NCBI GenBank assembly: GCA_041984235.1
Contig: JBHIYN010000025.1
Coordinates: forward strand, 1-49,374
Length of the DNA stretch: 49,374 nt
Origin: JBHIYN01 sp041984235
GTDB lineage: Bacteria > Pseudomonadota > Gammaproteobacteria > Ga0077536
Direction: 5' to 3'
Below are positions 16,721-25,029 of the stretch, in pieces. The notes beneath the pieces were generated by a model. That model was not told the DNA's origin. It made no database searches and saw only the letters and a program-made list of their open reading frames with translations. A program made the translations under genes and the position numbers. Position 1 is the first letter of the stretch. Each line of letters opens with the position of its first letter.

Positions 16721-17623
16721 ATGCCTGACGGCGCAACGCCGACGCAGCTCGGCTACCTGGGGCTGGGCGTCACTGACGTGGACGCATGGTGCCGCTTCGC
16801 AACCGATGTCCTGGGACTGCAGGTTCTGCCGTGCGAGCCCGACGGCACCGTGCTGGCGCGCTTGGACGCCTATCAGTATCGTTTCGTCTTCACCGAGAGT
16901 TCGGCCGACGACCTCGATCTGATTGGCTGGGAGGTCTCTGACGAGCGTGCGCTGGCGGACCTGGCCTCGCGCCTGGAGGCGTCCGGCGTTGCCGTGAGTC
17001 ACGGCGACCAGGCCGCACGGGATCGCCGCCGCGTCGTCGATCTCATCGCCTTTGCCGATCCCAACGGTATCACCACCGAGGCTTACTACGGCCCGCTGGT
17101 CAATCACGCCGAACCCTTTCACAGCCCGCGCCCGATGTCCGGATTCGTCGCGGGCAGTCAGGGCCTAGGCCACATCACGATGACGGTCGACAGCCTTGCC
17201 GACAGCCTCCATTTCTACCGTGACCTGCTCGGCCTGCGCATGAGCGACTGGATCCGGCCGCAGCCGGAACGCGGCGTGCAGTCTGAACTCAATCTGGCCT
17301 TCCTCCATTGCAATGCGCGCCACCACTCGATGGCTTTCTGGGAGATGACGCTGCCTAAGCGCCTGCATCATTTCATGGTCCAGGCGCGTGACCTCGATTA
17401 CGTCGGCGACACCTATTACCTGTGCCAGCGCGAAGGTGTGCCGATCGATCTCACGCTGGGGCGGCATTCCAACGACCAGATGCTGTCGTTTTACATGAAA
17501 TCACCGTCCGGATTCGACGTCGAGCTGGGCTGGGGCGCGATCGAGATCGATGACGACAACTGGACGGTACAGCTGCACACCAACGGGTCGATGTGGGGGC
17601 ACCTGCCGGCGGCGGCGGATTGA
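16721..17623 (+). CDS. Extradiol ring-cleavage dioxygenase, type I (BphC/NahC-like), 300 aa
   Basis: A two-domain vicinal-oxygen-chelate dioxygenase that opens catechol-type rings beside the two hydroxyls. The Fe(II) ligands are H151 (GLGHITMTV), H217 (RLHHFMVQ) and E268 (FDVELGWG). The active-site His pair in NARHHSMAF (201-202) and the DYVGDTYYL block are also conserved. The length of about 300 residues matches the dihydroxybiphenyl and dihydroxynaphthalene enzymes. The ATG at 16721 follows a GGGAGGGG stretch; an ATG 27 bases earlier lacks a site. Its stop overlaps the next ATG by one base, tying it tightly to the Rieske dioxygenase. Substrate: a bicyclic or substituted catechol, by inference. 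Confidence 0.93.
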   Translation: MPDGATPTQLGYLGLGVTDVDAWCRFATDVLGLQVLPCEPDGTVLARLDAYQYRFVFTESSADDLDLIGWEVSDERALADLASRLEASGVAVSHGDQAARDRRRVVDLIAFADPNGITTEAYYGPLVNHAEPFHSPRPMSGFVAGSQGLGHITMTVDSLADSLHFYRDLLGLRMSDWIRPQPERGVQSELNLAFLHCNARHHSMAFWEMTLPKRLHHFMVQARDLDYVGDTYYLCQREGVPIDLTLGRHSNDQMLSFYMKSPSGFDVELGWGAIEIDDDNWTVQLHTNGSMWGHLPAAAD

Positions 17624-18909
17624 TGCCGGCCGCGATGGAGGATTTTTCGGACCTGGTCGACGTCGATCGGTGCACGGTCAGCCCGCGGGTGTTTACCCGC
17701 GACGACGTCTACCGCGCCGAGCAGGCGCGAATATTCACCCGCTCCTGGCTGTACGTCGCCCACGAGAGCCAGGTTCCCGAGCCGCACGACTACCTGACCG
17801 CTTTCATGGGCGAGGAACCGGTGCTGATCACCCGGGACGCCGACGGACGCATCCGCGTGTTCCTCAACTCCTGCCGCCACCGGGGCATGCGCGTGTGCCG
17901 CCTCGACCACGGCAACCAGAAACTGTTCGTGTGCCCGTATCACGGCTGGAGCTATGACAGCTCGGGGCGTCTGCGGGGCGTACCGCAGCTCGAGACCGCC
18001 TATTACAACGAGCTCGAGCGGGAAAAATGGGGTTTGATCGAAGTTCCCCGGGTGGAATCCTTCCGCGGCCTGGTGTTCGCGAACTTCGATCCGCGCGCCG
18101 AACCACTCGCCGACCACCTCGGCGCGATGGGCTGGTACCTCGACATCGTGCTCAACCGTTCGCGCGCGGGCATGATCGCCATGCCCGGCTGCCACCGCTG
18201 GCGGTTAGAGGGCAACTGGAAGCTCGCCGCCGAGCAGTTCGGCGGCGACAACTACCACACCGGTGCGCTGCACCGCTCAATGATCCAGATCGGGCTCGGC
18301 CCGCAGGGTGATTACCGCGGGGAACACCCTTGGGTACGCGATTTCGAGGTCAAGTGTGGTAATGGTCACGGCTGGATCAACTTCGACGTGGATCTGGGAG
18401 AGCTGCCGCCGGCACAGGCGGCGCATTTCGAGCAGATCCGCGCGCAGGCGCGCGAGACGCTGTCGCCCGCCCAGGCTGATCTGATCCTCACCATCCACGT
18501 CGGCACCGTGTTTCCGAACGTGTCCATCATCGCGTTCATGGGTTTCACGAGTGTGCGGGTATGGCAACCGCGGGGACCGCGGGGCATCGACGTCTGGTCG
18601 TACGGGCTGATCGAACGCGACGCATCGCCCGAGGTCGTCGAGATCACGCGCAAGATGATGGGTCTCACGTTCTCCGCGTCGGGGATTTTCGAACAGGATG
18701 ACGGTGTCGCGTGGGGAGACATCGCGGGGTTCCAGGGTGGCGTCGTGCGCAGCCGTTATCCATTCAACTACCAGATGGGCCATGGCCACGGACGCACCAT
18801 GCCGGACAAGCCCGGCTTGATTCACCCCCCGTCGACCGAAATCGGCGTGTTCGGCTTCTACGAGCGCTGGCGCGAGCTGATGGCGACGGAGCCGCCGGAC
18901 ACGCCGTGA
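17623..18909 (+). CDS. Rieske ring-hydroxylating dioxygenase, alpha subunit, 428 aa
   Basis: The catalytic subunit of an aromatic-ring cis-dihydroxylating oxygenase. The Rieske cluster is bound by C84, H86 (CRHRG) and C104, H107 (CPYHGW). The mononuclear iron site has H212 and H217 with bridging D209 (GDNYHTGALH). A later IFEQDDGVAW block carries the expected carboxylate ligand. The N-terminal RIFTRSWLYVAHESQVP is typical. The ATG overlaps the upstream stop (TGATG). The beta subunit follows with a GTGA overlap. Electron carriers must come from elsewhere, such as the Rieske ferredoxin at 22.3-22.7 kb. Confidence 0.94.
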   Translation: MPAAMEDFSDLVDVDRCTVSPRVFTRDDVYRAEQARIFTRSWLYVAHESQVPEPHDYLTAFMGEEPVLITRDADGRIRVFLNSCRHRGMRVCRLDHGNQKLFVCPYHGWSYDSSGRLRGVPQLETAYYNELEREKWGLIEVPRVESFRGLVFANFDPRAEPLADHLGAMGWYLDIVLNRSRAGMIAMPGCHRWRLEGNWKLAAEQFGGDNYHTGALHRSMIQIGLGPQGDYRGEHPWVRDFEVKCGNGHGWINFDVDLGELPPAQAAHFEQIRAQARETLSPAQADLILTIHVGTVFPNVSIIAFMGFTSVRVWQPRGPRGIDVWSYGLIERDASPEVVEITRKMMGLTFSASGIFEQDDGVAWGDIAGFQGGVVRSRYPFNYQMGHGHGRTMPDKPGLIHPPSTEIGVFGFYERWRELMATEPPDTP

Positions 18910-19400
18910 ATACCGCGCTTCTGCAGGAATTGCACGGCGTGCTGGTCGACGAGTACTGGCTGCTGGACAACGATCAGCTCGAGGACTGGCTGGCACTCAT
19001 GGACACGGACATCCGTTACTGGGCCCCGGTACGCCGGGATCTCGATCGAGGACGCGAGGATTTCTCGCAACCGCACCTGCTGACGCATTTCGACGAGGAC
19101 CGTACGACCATGGGTCTGCGCGTCGCACGCCTGCGTACGGGCTCGGCCCACGCGGAGGAACCACCGTCGCGCGTCCGGCACTTCGTGTCCAATGTCAGGA
19201 TCCTCGAGGCGGACGGTGACGCGCGCGTGAGAGTGACGTCGAATTTCATGGTCTTTCGCAGCCGCTCCGGGCGCGAGGAAACGCTGTTCGTCGGCGCCCG
19301 CCATGACTGGTGGCGCCGCACCAACGCCGGCTGGCGTCTGCACGAGCGCATGATCGTTTTCGATCACGACCTCATCGACAACATCACCGTATTCGTCTGA
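18906..19400 (+). CDS. Rieske ring-hydroxylating dioxygenase, beta subunit, 164 aa
   Basis: The small structural subunit that forms the alpha3beta3 hexamer. Family features are EYWLLDNDQLEDWLALMDTDIRYWAPVR, RVARLRTG, RVRHFVSNVRI and VTSNFMVFRSR, ending in DHDLIDNITVFV. The GTG at 18906 overlaps the alpha stop by four bases and gives the normal length; longer in-frame starts lie inside the alpha gene. Its presence places the oxygenase among the two-subunit ring dioxygenases of the naphthalene, biphenyl and phenanthrene type. Confidence 0.92.
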   Translation: MNTALLQELHGVLVDEYWLLDNDQLEDWLALMDTDIRYWAPVRRDLDRGREDFSQPHLLTHFDEDRTTMGLRVARLRTGSAHAEEPPSRVRHFVSNVRILEADGDARVRVTSNFMVFRSRSGREETLFVGARHDWWRRTNAGWRLHERMIVFDHDLIDNITVFV

Positions 19401-19415
19401 ACGGGGGACGGCAGC

Positions 19416-20225
19416 ATGGACGATCGCGCGCAGGCACTATTCGATCTCGATGGTCGGGTAGCGGTGATCACCGGTGCGGCCAAGGGCATAGGGCGCGGGA
19501 TTGCCGAACACCTGGCGCTCGTCGGCGCCACCGTGGTCGTCGCCGATATCGACGGGGACGAGGGTGCGCGCTGCGCGAAAGCGATTACGAGTGCCGGTGG
19601 CAGGGCGCTGGCGGTTACCTGCGACGTGAGCGAGGAGGCGGACGCCACGGCTCTGATCGCCCGCGCGGTGCAGACCTTCGAGCGTCTCGACGTGGTCGTC
19701 AACAACGCGGCCATTTACCCGATGTCACCCATCGCGGAGATGTCGACGGCGCTGTGGGATCGGGTGCTCGGAGTCAACCTGCGCGGCACGTTCCTGGTCA
19801 GCCGGGCGGCGCTGCCCCATCTCGCTGCCGCCGGTGACAGCGGACGGCTGATCAACATCTCCTCCATCGACACCTGGAAGAGCTACGTCGGCATGGGACA
19901 TTACGATGCCAGCAAGGGCGGTATCGAGGCGTTCACGCGGTCGTGCGCGCTCGAGCTCGCACCGCACGGCGCCACCGCGAACGTGATCGCACCGGGGGCG
20001 GTAAAAACACCTGGGTCGCTCACCGTACGCGGCAATCTCGCGCGCGAGCGCGGCGACGCGGACACCACTGCCGTCGATGCGGAATTCGCCGCGCGCATCC
20101 CGCTCGGCGATTGGGCCAGTTCGGCGGACATCGGGCGCGCCACCGTGCTCCTCGCCACGCCGGCGGCGGCATACATCACCGGCCAGACCGTTTATGTCGA
20201 CGGCGGCCTCAAACTCACCATGTAG
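19416..20225 (+). CDS. Short-chain dehydrogenase, probable cis-dihydrodiol dehydrogenase, 269 aa
   Basis: An NAD(P)-dependent SDR. TGAAKGIG (19-26), NNAA (96-99), catalytic S150, Y163 and K167 (YDASK) and the closing YITGQTVYVDGG are all present. Placed directly after the dioxygenase alpha and beta genes, it most likely re-aromatises the cis-dihydrodiol to the diol used by the extradiol enzyme. Members of this classical SDR group also oxidise other secondary alcohols, so the assignment rests on context. A GGGGGAC site lies before the ATG. Confidence 0.88.
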   Translation: MDDRAQALFDLDGRVAVITGAAKGIGRGIAEHLALVGATVVVADIDGDEGARCAKAITSAGGRALAVTCDVSEEADATALIARAVQTFERLDVVVNNAAIYPMSPIAEMSTALWDRVLGVNLRGTFLVSRAALPHLAAAGDSGRLINISSIDTWKSYVGMGHYDASKGGIEAFTRSCALELAPHGATANVIAPGAVKTPGSLTVRGNLARERGDADTTAVDAEFAARIPLGDWASSADIGRATVLLATPAAAYITGQTVYVDGGLKLTM

Positions 20226-20234
20226 GATACCGAC

Positions 20235-21257
20235 GTGACGATACCATTTGACCGCGCGGACGCACGCGCCTGGGCACGCGAGAACATGCGCGGCGTGGCC
20301 AACGTGATCACCCCGACCTTCACGGGCAATCTCGCGGGCCTCAACGAGGCAGCGGCGCGCCATGACGTGCGCCTCGAGATCGAGTACGGCTTCTGGGGCG
20401 CACTCATGGTCTCCGAGGTCGCGGTGACGCTCGACGAGTACGCGCAGTTCGTGACGTGGTGCGCCGACGAGGCGCAGGGTGCGCTGCACCTCATCCACCA
20501 CGCGAGCTTCAACAGCCTGGAGGACAACATCGAGGCGGCGCGCCGATCGCAGGAACGCGGCGCCGAGCTGGTATTGCTGGGATATCCGCCGACCTTCTAC
20601 CCGCGCAGCGCCGAGGACATCCACGCCTATACACGGGCGTTCTGCGACGCAACGGACCTCGGCGTGATCCTGTTCCCGGTGCCGCTGTGGGGATTCGAAC
20701 GCATCCACCCCGCGGCCGGATTCGGACCCGATCTCATCGAGCGGCTGCTGGACGACTGCCCGAACATCGTCGCCATCAAGGCCGAGGGCGGCATGCCGTC
20801 CATCGGCGGTTTCGTCGACGTGTACAACCGCTTCCACGAGCGCGTGCTGGTAATCGAGCCGATCGAAGGCAACGGCCTGCCGATGGCCACCCTGGTCGAC
20901 ATGCCGTTCATGGGCACCAGCAACTACGAGTACTTCGGGCCGGAGATCCCGCGGATCTTCGCCATGATCAGGGACGGGCGCCGCGACGAGGCAATGGATG
21001 CCTACTGGAGACTGTTCCCGGCGCGGCAGGCCTCGGTCGCGGCGATGGCGGTGCTGCAGGGCTCGAACTTCCTGCACCGCATGCTGTGGAAGTACCAGGG
21101 CTGGCTGCAGGGGTTCAACGGCGGTCCGCTGCGCGCGCCGACGATGCGTCTGGTCGATCGCCAGATGAAGGCGCTCCGGCAGGGCCTGGTCGCCGCCGGG
21201 TTCGAAATCGACGCCCCGGACGACGCCGAGTTCTTCCGCGGTCGCAATCCGGCCTGA
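20235..21257 (+). CDS. DapA-family aldolase, NahE/PhdJ-type hydratase-aldolase candidate, 340 aa
   Basis: A class I (Schiff-base) aldolase of the dihydrodipicolinate synthase superfamily. The catalytic Lys is K182 in NIVAIKAEGG. A Tyr in the GYPPTFYPRS block (117-124) matches the conserved active-site Tyr. At about 340 residues it is longer than DapA (about 290) and close to trans-o-hydroxybenzylidenepyruvate hydratase-aldolase. That enzyme hydrates and splits the meta-cleavage product of bicyclic aromatics into an aromatic aldehyde and pyruvate. Its position after the extradiol enzyme, dioxygenase and dehydrogenase supports that role. The start is a GTG 9 bases after the preceding stop; a weak AGGA lies upstream. 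Confidence 0.85.
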   Translation: MTIPFDRADARAWARENMRGVANVITPTFTGNLAGLNEAAARHDVRLEIEYGFWGALMVSEVAVTLDEYAQFVTWCADEAQGALHLIHHASFNSLEDNIEAARRSQERGAELVLLGYPPTFYPRSAEDIHAYTRAFCDATDLGVILFPVPLWGFERIHPAAGFGPDLIERLLDDCPNIVAIKAEGGMPSIGGFVDVYNRFHERVLVIEPIEGNGLPMATLVDMPFMGTSNYEYFGPEIPRIFAMIRDGRRDEAMDAYWRLFPARQASVAAMAVLQGSNFLHRMLWKYQGWLQGFNGGPLRAPTMRLVDRQMKALRQGLVAAGFEIDAPDDAEFFRGRNPA

Positions 21258-21267
21258 GGCGAGCGTC

Positions 21268-22257
21268 ATGCCCCTGATTCTGGGACCGGAGGAGGTGCGG
21301 CGGGCGACCGACATGCGGCAGATGATCGACGTCGTAGAGGCCGGGATCCGCGAGCAGGCGGCCGGGCGCGTGGTGATGCCGGCACGGCAGAACCTGGAGA
21401 CCTCGAACGGGTTCTTCCGCGTGATGCCGTGCGTGATGCGCGACGGCGGCCGCATGGGGATCAAGATATTCAACGGCTCGGTCGAGCATGGCGTGCGTTA
21501 CGTCATCATGATTTACGACGAGCGCGGCGGCGAGCTGCTGTGTCTGATGGACGCCGCGTGGCTGACCGCGGCGCGTACCGGCGCGACCACCGGGGTCGCG
21601 ACCCGCTACCAGGCCCGGGCCGATGCCGAGAACGTCGGTATCATCGGTTCGGGACTCGAGGCGCGCACGAACTTCGAGGCGGTGTGTGCGGTGAGGGCGA
21701 TACGGAACGCCCGGGTGTACTCGCCCAATGCGGAACGCCGGGAACGGTTCGCGCGCGAGATGAGCGAGCGCATGGGCCTGCCCGTGCACGCGGTCGACGC
21801 ACCGGAAGCGGCTGCCGAAGGCGCCGACATCGTCGTCGTCGCGACCAACACGACCGGCAAGGGCGATCTCATCGCCTACCGCGGAGCGTGGATGCGCCCC
21901 GGGCAGCACGTCAACTCGATCGGCGCTACCGGCGGCAAGCTGCGCGAACTGGATCCGGCGTGCTTCGCGCGTGCCGGCTGCATCCAGCTCGACTCCATCG
22001 AGCAGGTCCGCGGCGAGTCCGGCGACGCCTTCGCTGCCATTGAGAGCGGTACGTGGGACGAGTCGAAAATGGTGCAGATGCCGGCGGTCGTCAGCGGCAG
22101 CGCACGCGCGCGAGAGACCGGCGAGCAAATCACGCTGTTCAAGTCGGTCGGGACGGCGGTGCAGGACGTCATGGCGGGCTTCGCGGTCTACGAGCAGGCG
22201 CGAAGCCTCGGTCTCGGCACGGAGGTCGGCGAGTTCCTCGAACACAAGCTGTTTTGA
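21268..22257 (+). CDS. Ornithine cyclodeaminase / mu-crystallin family protein, 329 aa
   Basis: An NAD(P)-binding protein of the OCD/mu-crystallin family. Features are GIKIFN, MDAAWLTAARTGATTGVATRY, a GIIGSGLEARTNFEAV dinucleotide site and a VNSIGATGGKLRELD block. Characterised relatives are cyclodeaminases, ketimine reductases and amino-acid dehydrogenases. It begins 10 bp after the aldolase stop and ends the operon. None of the other steps obviously yields an imine or amino acid, so its role is open: it may act on the pyruvate or aldehyde product, or on a nitrogen heterocycle if that is the true substrate. Confidence 0.85.
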   Translation: MPLILGPEEVRRATDMRQMIDVVEAGIREQAAGRVVMPARQNLETSNGFFRVMPCVMRDGGRMGIKIFNGSVEHGVRYVIMIYDERGGELLCLMDAAWLTAARTGATTGVATRYQARADAENVGIIGSGLEARTNFEAVCAVRAIRNARVYSPNAERRERFAREMSERMGLPVHAVDAPEAAAEGADIVVVATNTTGKGDLIAYRGAWMRPGQHVNSIGATGGKLRELDPACFARAGCIQLDSIEQVRGESGDAFAAIESGTWDESKMVQMPAVVSGSARARETGEQITLFKSVGTAVQDVMAGFAVYEQARSLGLGTEVGEFLEHKLF

Positions 22258-22336
22258 GCTGGCGCTTGCGGTCGCGCCGGCGGCTCGCCAACGGTCGGTT
22301 TCGCGCCGGCGATCCGCGGAAGCGTGGTTGGCGGCC

Positions 22337-22702
22337 TCAGGGTGGCGCGTTGCCGTCCGGCAACTCGAGATAGACGCGCCCGTCGGCGCTGACGGTCACG
22401 GCGTGACAACGCAGCGCCTGAACGCAGGGCGCCATGGTCGCCTCGCCCGTGCGGATGTCGAACCGGCCGAGGTGGAACGGACACACGATCTCGTCGCCGT
22501 CGACGTCGCCTTCGGCCAGGCTCGCCTCTCCGTGCGTGCATAAATCGTCGGTCGCGTAGTAGCCGTCCTCGAGGCGGTAGAGCGCGAATGCACCGACACC
22601 GGCGGCCTCGATCAAGCGTACGCTGCCTATCGGCATCTCCGCCGCGCCTTCGATTTCGAGCGCGGCCGACGTTGGTTCCGCGCGCTCGCGCCGGCCGCTC
22701 AT
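22337..22702 (-). CDS. Rieske-type [2Fe-2S] ferredoxin, 121 aa
   Basis: A small cytoplasmic electron carrier. The cluster ligands are C55, H57 (CTHGEA) and C74, H77 (CPFHLGRFD), with the typical spacing of NahAb/BphF-type ferredoxins. It is the last gene of the minus-strand operon; its ATG overlaps the stop of the PCuAC-like gene. It can feed the Rieske oxygenase of its own operon and possibly the two-subunit dioxygenase encoded convergently next door. No matching ferredoxin reductase is in the operon. Confidence 0.92.
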   Translation of the reverse strand: MSGRRERAEPTSAALEIEGAAEMPIGSVRLIEAAGVGAFALYRLEDGYYATDDLCTHGEASLAEGDVDGDEIVCPFHLGRFDIRTGEATMAPCVQALRCHAVTVSADGRVYLELPDGNAPP

Positions 22703-23259
22703 CGCGCCGGGACCGGGCCACCGGCGTTCGGCAGCGACTCGAGTTCGCCGCGTTCCGCCGCCTGCCGGATGTGGCGCATGAGCGCCGGTGAATGGAAGCG
22801 GCTCCTGACCGGGATCTCGATCGTGCCCGCGTGTGCAAAACGCAGGGTCAGGGAGAATTCCCGCCCGGCGGTCAAGGGGGTGCGCAGTCCGCTCACCAGC
22901 AAATAGTATCCGGCGGGGCTCAGGCGGTGCGTGTCGCCGCCCGCCGGCAGCGGGATCGTTGCCACCGTGTCGGCGCCCGCTGCGCGGAACGTCACCGCCG
23001 CGCCGATGCTCGTGGCAGCCGCGAGCAGGTGGTCGTCGGCCGTGCCGGAATTACGGAAATCGAAGAACACCCTGGCGACGGTCGCCTCGTCGGCAGCGTA
23101 GAGCGCCCACGGATCGCTGATCTCGATCGCACCCAGTGAGTGACGCTCGGCCTGCGCGTCCGCCCCGAGGTCCGCCCACACCGCCGACGAGGCCAGCAAG
23201 GCGGTCGCCAGCAGGTGCCGGCGTTGCCGGCGAGCTGACCGAGCGCACCGCTCAGTCAC
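22699..23259 (-). CDS. Exported PCuAC-like (DUF461) protein lacking the copper ligands, 186 aa
   Basis: An N-terminal basic stretch (RRQRRHLLATALLASSAVWA) looks like a signal peptide, followed by a beta-sandwich domain like periplasmic copper chaperone PCu(A)C. Shared blocks are IEISDPWALYA, a FFDFRNSGTADDHLLAA strand pair, RLSPAGYYLLVSGLRTPL and FSLTLRFAHAGTIEIPV. In true PCuAC the copper sits on an H/M set including an HLM motif; here that motif reads YLLV and the H-E-M region reads VTFRA, so copper binding as known is unlikely. The GTG at 23259 overlaps the upstream stop and starts just before the signal peptide. A structural or heme/metal-delivery role for the preceding exported cytochrome-like protein is one possibility. 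Confidence 0.68.
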   Translation of the reverse strand: MTERCARSARRQRRHLLATALLASSAVWADLGADAQAERHSLGAIEISDPWALYAADEATVARVFFDFRNSGTADDHLLAAATSIGAAVTFRAAGADTVATIPLPAGGDTHRLSPAGYYLLVSGLRTPLTAGREFSLTLRFAHAGTIEIPVRSRFHSPALMRHIRQAAERGELESLPNAGGPVPAR

Positions 23260-25027
23260 CCGGATGCAGGCGGACGACGATGTTGTTGGCGCCCGCGTGT
23301 CCGTGTACCGTCGGATCGCGCGGACCCACGGGCAGATTCGCATATGCGGTCCACAGGTCGCCGGTCTCGTGGTCGATTTCGATCATGCGCAGGAATGCCT
23401 CGCGGCGCGGCAGCGGATAATGACGCCAGCGCTCGCTGTCGATATCGAAACGATAGATGCGATCGGAATTCGTGGTCGCGACCCAGATTGCGCGGCGCTT
23501 CTCGTCGAGCGTGATGGAATACGGCGCCGCGGCGGGATCGGGAATATCGTAGCGCGCCAGCTCTTCGGTGGCCCGCGTATCGAACTTCACCAACTGGCCC
23601 TCGCCGAACAACGGGATCCAGAGCGTACCGTCGGCCTCGATGGCCATGCGTCGCGGGGCGGCTCCGCGCGGGAACGGAACGATGCGCTCGACCTGCTCGG
23701 TACGGACGTTGAAGGCACCCAGGAATCCGTGCAACTGCGTCCACCACACGCGCTCCAGCGAGGGTTCCATCACGGCGCCGTAGATGAAAACGTGGAACGG
23801 CTCTTCCCCGGGCGGCAGCGGCATCACGTGGCGCTCGATTGCGCCGCTCTCGACGTCGACGCTCCACAATTCGTTGAGCCCGACCAGGGTCAGCCAGATC
23901 CGCCCCGATGCATCAGGCTGTACCTGCCGGCGGGCGTTGATCGCGGTGTCGTGCGTGATTGCGAATTTCACGCCGGACGGCGGGGCATAAACCCGCCACG
24001 CGTGCGTGCGCGGATCGAAACGCCCGATGGAGTAGCTCTCCTCGAGCGCGACCCACAGGTTGCCGTCGGCATCCGCGTTCAGTGTGTGCGGCCCCTGCGG
24101 ACCGTTGCCGGGTACGTCGAACCAGGACACGCTGCCGTCGCCGGGATCGAGCGCACCGAGACGGTCGGCGTCGAGCTCGAGAAACCACACCAGCGGCGAG
24201 CCGGGCGCGATGCTGACCTCGCGCGTCCAGCCGAACGTCGGCAGCAGGAATTCCTGGACCACGGTCGCCGCGGTCACGCCGTACTCGCCGAGGCGTGCTA
24301 CGTCGTCGTAGTCTGTGAGCTCGTCGAATCGGGTGGGGAAGTGCTCGGCCAGGTAGGGCACGACGATGTCGACGTCTCGCGGCAGGAAGAAGCTCGTCTC
24401 CGGCGTCGTCGCCGCGGTGTACTCAGGGCTGTCCTCGGACAGCCCCCAGCGCAGCTCGGTCTGCCCGCTCGGCCCCATCCGCAGTGCTTGTGAGCGCATG
24501 AACTGGACCATGGCATCCCATGCGGCCCGGCGCGCCGGCAGCGGTTGGCCGTGGAGCAGGCGGGCGAAGCGCTTGACGCGGTCGGCGCCGAGCTGGTGAC
24601 AGCCCGCACACTCGTTGATGAGGATGTGAAACGGCCGTGCGCCGCGTTCACCGGGGATCCACGCCGAGGCCGGCACCTGTGCGGCCACGTTGTCAGTCCG
24701 TGCCAGGGTAACGTCGATCAGGCGAGTGCCACCGGCCGTGCGCTCGTCACGTCGCGCCTCCTCCCAGCCGATGCGAAAGAAGCTGACGTCGAGCCCATCG
24801 GGATCCGCCATGTCCACCGAGGCGAGGAAGTTCCCGTCGCGATCGGAGAACACGCTGGTGGTGAGTGGGATCTGATCGCCGCCCGCAATGGTGACGCGAG
24901 CGTAGGGCACGGCGCCGCCGGCGGCGTCGCGCACCGTGCCGCGGATCTCGACGTCTGCCGCCACAGCCATGGCGGTCGTCGCGAACAGCAGTAAACCCGC
25001 TACGCGGCAAGCGCGCGCCACGCCCAT
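23252..25027 (-). CDS. Exported fusion: carboxypeptidase-regulatory-like domain, CxxCH heme segment, Vgb-like beta-propeller, 591 aa
   Basis: A signal peptide (residues 1-24, ending AMAVAA) is followed by a beta-sandwich of the carboxypeptidase-regulatory type (about 25-110, GTVRDAAGGAVPYARVTI). A segment with one c-type heme motif CAGCH (C140, C143, H144) comes next. Then a beta-propeller of the virginiamycin-B-lyase/SMP-30 type (about 270-591) shows repeated blocks such as NADADGNLWVALEE, DASGRIWLTLVG and EADGTLWIPLFG. The protein should be periplasmic and may bind heme. True Vgb enzymes lack the heme segment. The ATG at 25027 is two bases past the Rieske oxygenase stop, so the genes are coupled although they act in different compartments. 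Function unknown; redox sensing or electron transfer is possible. Confidence 0.8.
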   Translation of the reverse strand: MGVARACRVAGLLLFATTAMAVAADVEIRGTVRDAAGGAVPYARVTIAGGDQIPLTTSVFSDRDGNFLASVDMADPDGLDVSFFRIGWEEARRDERTAGGTRLIDVTLARTDNVAAQVPASAWIPGERGARPFHILINECAGCHQLGADRVKRFARLLHGQPLPARRAAWDAMVQFMRSQALRMGPSGQTELRWGLSEDSPEYTAATTPETSFFLPRDVDIVVPYLAEHFPTRFDELTDYDDVARLGEYGVTAATVVQEFLLPTFGWTREVSIAPGSPLVWFLELDADRLGALDPGDGSVSWFDVPGNGPQGPHTLNADADGNLWVALEESYSIGRFDPRTHAWRVYAPPSGVKFAITHDTAINARRQVQPDASGRIWLTLVGLNELWSVDVESGAIERHVMPLPPGEEPFHVFIYGAVMEPSLERVWWTQLHGFLGAFNVRTEQVERIVPFPRGAAPRRMAIEADGTLWIPLFGEGQLVKFDTRATEELARYDIPDPAAAPYSITLDEKRRAIWVATTNSDRIYRFDIDSERWRHYPLPRREAFLRMIEIDHETGDLWTAYANLPVGPRDPTVHGHAGANNIVVRLHPGD

Positions 25028-25029
25028 GA

